From Quercus robur (Eukaryota > Streptophyta > Magnoliopsida > Fagales > Fagaceae): a stretch of 64,000 nt of DNA. Position numbers and translations under genes: made by a program. Positions 58,859 to 64,000 of the stretch are shown piece by piece. The notes beneath the pieces are model-generated. The model made no database searches, had not been told where the DNA came from, and saw only the letters and a program-made list of their open reading frames with translations. Location: NCBI RefSeq assembly GCF_932294415.1, contig NC_065543.1, forward strand, positions 24,298,530-24,362,529, written 5' to 3'. Within the stretch, counting starts at the first letter, position 1, and every line of letters starts with the position of its first letter.

Positions 58859-59174
58859 GGGTGTGTTTGGATAGAACTTATTTTGCTGAAACTGAAAACT
58901 GAAAACTGAAAACACTGTAGCAAAATAATTTTTAAATGTGTGAATAGTGCTGTGAAACCCATTTTTAATGAAAAAATTGATAAAAAATAAAATTTATGGG
59001 TCCATGAACAGTGCACGGGCCCACTGATTGACAGAAATGTCAAAAAAACACGGCCAAACAGTACTGAACAGTACTCCACTGTTGCACTTGTCCCCTGAAA
59101 CGCCTGTAGAAAAAATAGAAAAAAAAAATAGAAAAAAAAAAAAGCAAAACTCAAACGTGGATCCAAACCCACCC
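58859..59174. mobile_element. PIF/Harbinger-like MITE
   Basis: The ends are GGGTGTGTTTGGAT and, from the other strand, GGGTGGGTTTGGAT. TTA lies on both sides (58856-58858, 59175-59177). Both features fit Tourist-type MITEs. Length 316; no coding sequence. Confidence 0.85.
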
Positions 59175-59383
59175 TTAATAACTCATTATTCAAAAAATTG
59201 AGCTAGAGTTACAAAAATTGAAAACAACTTATTGGAGTTTTTGAGAGATAGAAATTGAGTTTCAATGGGATATTTGTAAATCTAAGCAAATGTGCCCGCA
59301 GTTATAAATTGTTTCTATCAAGTTAGACCATATTTAATTTTGTTTGTTTCAAGATAAAATAATTTTCGAAAATGTTTTTCATA

Positions 59384-59414
<31 letters not shown>

Positions 59415-60451
59415 TTTGGCTTACTTTCAGTAGTACTCTTTTAACTAAAGGTGTTCTTTCATTTTAAATATATAATAGAAAGTGGTAATAAATTTTAATC
59501 TCCAAATTCTATTTAATTAGTATGTGATATGACAATTTCTAATTAAAACAAAAAGATATTCCAATAAAAAAAATGACAAAAGGTAAGCCAATTTTTTTTT
59601 TGGGATGGGGCTTAAATATTGCCTTGGCGGCTTGGCATCCCCTCCTTGTGGTTAAGGAAAGGCTGTAAGGCATGGCCCACTCTCATAATGTGACTGGCAG
59701 TGTACAAGGTTTGGGAACGTATTCACCGCTGTATTTAGTGAACATATATAATTTTATCTCCTGATCAATTTCTTCTTCTTTTAATTCAATTTCATGATTA
59801 ATTTCTAATTACACCAAAATGACACTAATTTTAAAAGCGTAAACCATTTTTGAAGAAAAAACAAACAAATGGATTTCATCCCCACTACGCTCACCCCCAC
59901 CTTCTACCTTATGCCATCGTTACCACCTCTACACCACCTACAACATCCACTACCACTTGTTTGTCATTTTCAACCCGACCTGGTGCTACTGCTCGCCACC
60001 CACCACTGGCCACCATCTTTGCCACTTGCTGTCTACCACCACTTTCCTCCCCCTAACCACCACTGGAAAAATTTTAGGTAAACACTTGAAAAATATTTTT
60101 TGAATGACAACCAAACAAAAACCAAGTCATTTTCTTCAAAATGCACTTTTCACTAAAAATATTTTTCACAATCATTTTCCCCCAAAACAAATAGGGCCTT
60201 ACCAATAAAACAAAAGCATTCCAAAGCATCCACAACATGGGCTTATCGCTAGATCATGTTAGAGAACTGATTGGGGCTTGGAAAATGATTCATTTGATTA
60301 GGAGAAATTGACATAAAGCTCTTTTTTATCAATATTACAAATATGCGCATATAGAATATTCAGAACGACCGAAAACTACCCTGCATGTTCTTTGTAGGTA
60401 ATAATCACTCACATGGTCATGGTCATAACAACTTGCACCTTTCTTAGTCTT

Positions 60452-61781
60452 TTAATGGATAACAGGCTTGAGAGGTTGAGCCCTCAGTTTTGACAAATCA
60501 AGATGAGCATCAAGCTCCTCATCGAGCTCCCCAACTACGCTTCTACAAGATTCAAGGAATTTAGATTATAATATAGCATGTAGTTTTTTTTTTTTTTTTT
60601 TGGGAGGGGGGTAGGGGGGGGGGGGGGGGGGGGGGAAGGGAGGGGGTGTGGAATTCTTACTGAGGGAAAAAGAAAATGGATAAAAACAAAGTTCAAAGGT
60701 ATTACATGTTGTCACCCCTGATTATGTACAAACCCAACACAAGCTGTTGAACACCTTCCTGCAAGTCAGAAGTGCGAAGTCAGGTTATGTTGAGAAAGAG
60801 AGAGAGAGAGGGGGGAGGGGGGGGGCAGTAAATGTGTAATTTGTTCCATTCAGTGAACTATATATAGAAATTCCAAATTCAGCAGAATACACTTAAAAAA
60901 AAAAGTCTACTGGAAAGAAGCTAATAAAGTTCTCCATCTGGTTGGCCAAATGTTGAGAAATCCAGTGGAAAAAAAAAATACTATATAAAATTTTTTAAAT
61001 TCTGAAATTAACCTTCTCCAATTGACTCACGCACCATAGGAATAAAACAAACTGTAACTGAAGGCTTATCATAGTAAGGATACAAACCTTTGTGGAGTAG
61101 ACACGCTCATGAGATTCATCAAGGATAATATTTGTAGCCTGGTCAAAGCCTTTTAAGACTCCCTAAATGAAAAACCAACTTTGTAAATACAATTAATACA
61201 TCATTCATAAGATTTAGCAAGCATTGGACTAATATCATGTAACATACCACTATGTTCCGTCCATCATTTGTGATAACTGATATTGTTTCTGCACACAGGA
61301 AATAATTTTAAAATATAGTAAAGAAAATGAATAATAAATAAATGAAGCCCCAAACCATCTGGGCGAAAAGTGCAGGACAAAAAAACACTGAGAACTACCC
61401 AGGTCTACATCACTCTTTTCCAGTCTTACACAGGCACAGGCACGCGCGCACACACAAAGTTTACTAACCAGTTTTGAAAAGATTTTACCTCTTGCTTTTA
61501 AACACAACTAAAGGAGTAAAGTGGGATCCTATGAAGCTCCAAAATTAGAAGTTTAAGCAACATTTCTATTAGGCATACACTTCAAAAGCCAAGGTGCACC
61601 AAGTTACAAGTATGAAAAGCTTACAACTCAATACACTACACCTAGACTCATACCTTGACTAAAATTTGGTAAAACACCTTGTAGATTGTTATATATACAT
61701 GAAACACAGAAGCAATAAAAAGGGTTTATCAGAAATTTGCTTACGATCTACAAGAGATTCAAGTCCAGGGCCACCTGACAT
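60452..61781 (-). CDS. LSM8: U6 snRNA-associated Sm-like protein LSM8
   Basis: Five coding exons on the minus strand, 61781-61745, 61288-61248, 61162-61088, 60758-60706 and 60542-60452, give exactly 98 residues, the usual LSM8 length. The Sm1 motif spans exons 2-3 (TISVITNDGRNIV, GVLKGFDQATNIILD) and Sm2 lies in exon 4 (GLYIIRGDNI). The C terminus (LDEELDAHLDLSKLRAQP) is characteristic of LSM8 and not of LSM1. LSM8 defines the nuclear LSM2-8 ring that binds the U-rich 3' end of U6 snRNA and acts in pre-mRNA splicing and nuclear RNA decay. All introns are GT-AG and phases agree. A putative 5' UTR exon starts at 61842 after a CAG acceptor. No damage seen. Confidence 0.96.
60614..60635. repeat. 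G-rich homopolymer tract in LSM8 intron
   Basis: More than 20 consecutive G, preceded by about 20 T and a GGGAGGGGGGTA run. It lies between LSM8 exons 5 and 4; a second G-rich stretch is at 60810-60827. Confidence 0.9.
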
Positions 61782-61842
61782 TTTGAGGCTCCCAAAATCT
61801 ATACGAGAGACTCCTCTACAAGATAGGTTATGAACCAATTTT

Positions 61843-64000
61843 CTGGAAAAAAGAGAGAAAAGATCGTAAGTTCCTCAATAGACAGTTTACATAAATTAAT
61901 TAGAGCATATTATAAGCGCTATAAATGTCATGACCCAAACTATAATCCAAATTTGCAAGCATGAACAGCATGTTACTACTAAAGTTTTACTCGATATCAA
62001 CACGAACTAAACTAAATTTGTACACAAAATACTATGCTCTTTATTTAATATCCAGAACATTAAAATTTCCCCAAAAGGTTTGATAACCATCAAATATAAA
62101 AAGGTTGTAGTCCGTGCACATGGCTCCCACTTCCTAACAAATACATACCAACTTTAGAGTTGAGCAAAACCATACCCCAAAAAAAAAAAAGGGTAAGAAT
62201 GTCTAAACCAAACAAGCTCCTCAAGAACTCAACTAATGTTCCCACCGATTTCAATCAAATATAATTGGGAAGATATCATCCAGGTTCACACAAACTCAGA
62301 AATTTTAAAGGGAAAAGAAGACGAAGAAGAAGAAGATGAAGAAATGTATTTATGAAATAGATTCAATTAATTAGACACCAACAATAAAAAAGGAAAAAAA
62401 AATATAGTAATCCAAAGCCTTCTTCACACTGTCCATCAATGACTCAGCCTCAAATGATAACATCAATAATCCAGCCTTCCTCAGGCCGTCAATCATTCAT
62501 AACTTCTTTGCTGGCAAGAGATGGGAAAAGAAAAATTCAAAGAAAACTTAATATGCCTTGATTTGAAATATATATATAAAATGATATTTGTAACATACCC
62601 AAGGTGGGGTAGGGGAGAATAAAACATGTCTCCACCCCATACCTGCCTCAAGTTTTAATATTAAGCCTTACCCTCTGCCCTGTCATCTGGCCAGGACGGG
62701 CAGAAATTACCATCACTAGCTAAAAAGCTCCATAAGGATTAAGTGACATGGGAATTTAATATGAACAAATGTATAATGAAGCATTTCATAGTTTGTGGAT
62801 GTGCATACTAGAAAAATTTTTGGGATCTCAAACTCAGTAAACCTTGTTCATTTTTTTTTTTTTTTTGGTTAACGACACTACATTATATATATATAATCCA
62901 TTCATCTAAATTTTCACAATATATCTCTCATGATTAAGATAACACAACCATTCATCAAATAATATTTCGGATAAGTTTGTAAAGATTTGTAATGCATCCA
63001 ACTCTCCTCACAATGCCATCTACTCCTGGGTATCTCATAAAAAGATATCATCAACCCTTAAAGTTGGAATCTTCATCAATCATAGGGTGGTTGGCATCCA
63101 CCACTGGTTGGATGTCACCAAACAAGGGATGTGGCAGCATCTCGCTACTTGGCGGCCAAAACAAAAATTTCCATGACAAGCTAATACTCTTTCCCCTACT
63201 AATTGAGGTTAGAGCATGCCATAAGACTCAACCATAAAACCTTCATCATACTTTGTCTCAAATTCATACTTTTCCCAAAAATTTGAATTTAACATACAAA
63301 TCACAATATCCACTAAACTCTTTAAATATTATTTTCAGGAATTATGTAAGAATTCTTACATAACTAAAATAATATTCATCTATCAAAAGCGCATGAAAAT
63401 GAATCAATTGAGACCTAGATCTCATTTCAATGAATAATAAGTTTTTAATAAATTCCTATAGCCTATTAAAAGCTCATATTACAAGCCCCTTAGCTGTAAC
63501 TAAAAGAATTGAGAGCCCAAAATTGGAAGGGCTCAAACTTGGGCATTTACAATGCCTATCATATAAATCCCAGGTTATTACTAATAACTTTGTAACCAAT
63601 AAAAACTCAAAACTTGAATATCAGAAGATAAAAATCTCTCTTAATTTAAGAAACTACTAATCCATCTAAAAAGTTTCCAACACATTTACATGCATCAAAC
63701 AGTCACTGCTTGCTCCAAAGATTCACAAAACATTAAAAAAATTACATCATTCAAGGTTTATCAGACAATTACACAAATGGGGCAGCAACAGTAACAACCC
63801 TCTGCCTGCCAGATACCAAACAATAGGAACACGCCATAACCAAATTCATGCATGAAATTCAAATACCACATGGCACTCATGTAAAATTCTAGGTCAATCC
63901 AATTTACCAAAACCTGGAATTAATTCCACAAAGTTTTTCAGCCTTTTCAAGCTACTGCCAGGTTAAATTTCCTGCAGGTCAGGCTTCTTGAAGAATTCCT
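61843..64000. other. Region upstream of LSM8, no gene supported
   Basis: The minus strand reads TTTTTTCCAG just before 61842, so a 5' UTR intron is likely and the first exon lies somewhere in or beyond this stretch. I see AT-rich DNA, a GA-rich run near 62320, a CCCCACC-type MITE-like fragment near 62600-62700 and a T run near 62848. Short open frames near 62992 and 63430 have no domain or splice support. Confidence 0.5.

Larger units (their letters stand above)
56400..60450. other. Spacer between the two minus-strand genes
   Basis: It has T-rich tracts near 56580-56700, a diverged element with inverted ends (56755-58385), a PIF/Harbinger MITE, a (TA)n near 59380, and a low-complexity Pro/His/Thr-coding stretch near 59860-60060. 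That stretch is CCA/CAC-rich DNA, not a convincing gene. Positions 60240-60451 are the likely 3' UTR of LSM8. Confidence 0.5.

Noticed and set aside
58822..59193. Minus-strand 123-residue open frame
   Set aside because: It covers a PIF/Harbinger-like MITE with exact ends; the frame is incidental.
59850..60081. Plus-strand Pro/Thr/His-rich open frame
   Set aside because: Low-complexity CCA/CAC-rich DNA, open in two frames at once; not convincing as a gene.
62992..63660. Two short plus-strand open frames upstream of LSM8
   Set aside because: No domain, no splice structure and AT-rich composition like the surrounding spacer.

Overview
This window is nuclear DNA from a flowering plant. Split genes with GT-AG introns, AT-rich intergenic DNA, SSRs and layers of plant retroelements and DNA transposons all show this. 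The repeat set and codon style suggest a woody eudicot, possibly Fagales, but that is inference. I resolved four host genes exon by exon. (1) 727-4020 (+) encodes a small conserved plant protein of unknown function. It carries a textbook U12-type AT-AC intron, and its last splice acceptor reads GG where AG is expected. (2) 25604-43671 (+) encodes a 972-residue FHA plus tyrosyl-DNA phosphodiesterase protein (TDP1-beta type) in 12 exons; intron 11 is 7.4 kb and full of repeats. (3) 54158-56227 (-) encodes a 292-residue protein of unknown function in four exons, the last hidden behind an in-frame TAA that is really part of a splice donor. (4) 60452-61781 (-) is LSM8, 98 residues in five coding exons, a subunit of the nuclear LSM2-8 ring that binds U6 snRNA.

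The rest is mostly mobile DNA. From 5.9 to 11.4 kb lie two decayed L1-type LINEs, two tRNA-derived SINEs and a hAT-like element with an exact 8-bp TSD and a SINE inside it. From 11678 to 22016 lies an almost complete Ty3/Gypsy element of Tat-like type on the minus strand, with two LTRs of about 530 bp, a perfect TTGTG target duplication, PPT, gag, PR, RT, RNase H and IN, all decayed. Between IN and the 3' LTR it holds a long block of short imperfect palindromes (GTCC-GTCCA...TGGAC) and a separate, once-spliced gene on the opposite strand. From 22.0 to 25.6 kb is a gene-poor stretch with repeated GGAACTCGA/TCGAGTTCC palindromes and SINE remnants.

The TDP1-type gene hosts a 1.4 kb Mutator-like element, two Stowaway MITEs, an Au-like SINE, and a chromovirus fragment flanked by two copies of a 300-bp segment with a perfect 27-bp hairpin at one junction. 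From 43.7 to 50.8 kb lie SINEs, a diverged LTR related to the Tat element, and a minus-strand LINE split by an 830-bp hAT element. From 50.8 to 60.4 kb are AT-rich spacers, tandem duplications, fold-back MITEs and the second gene of unknown function. From 61.8 kb to the end I see only the probable 5' UTR and upstream region of LSM8.

The most unusual items are the antisense gene and palindrome array in the Gypsy element, the AT-AC intron and damaged acceptor in gene 1, the 14-nt retroposed insert with a 20-bp target duplication, and the duplicated flanks and hairpin around the chromovirus fragment. I found no new defence or regulatory system.
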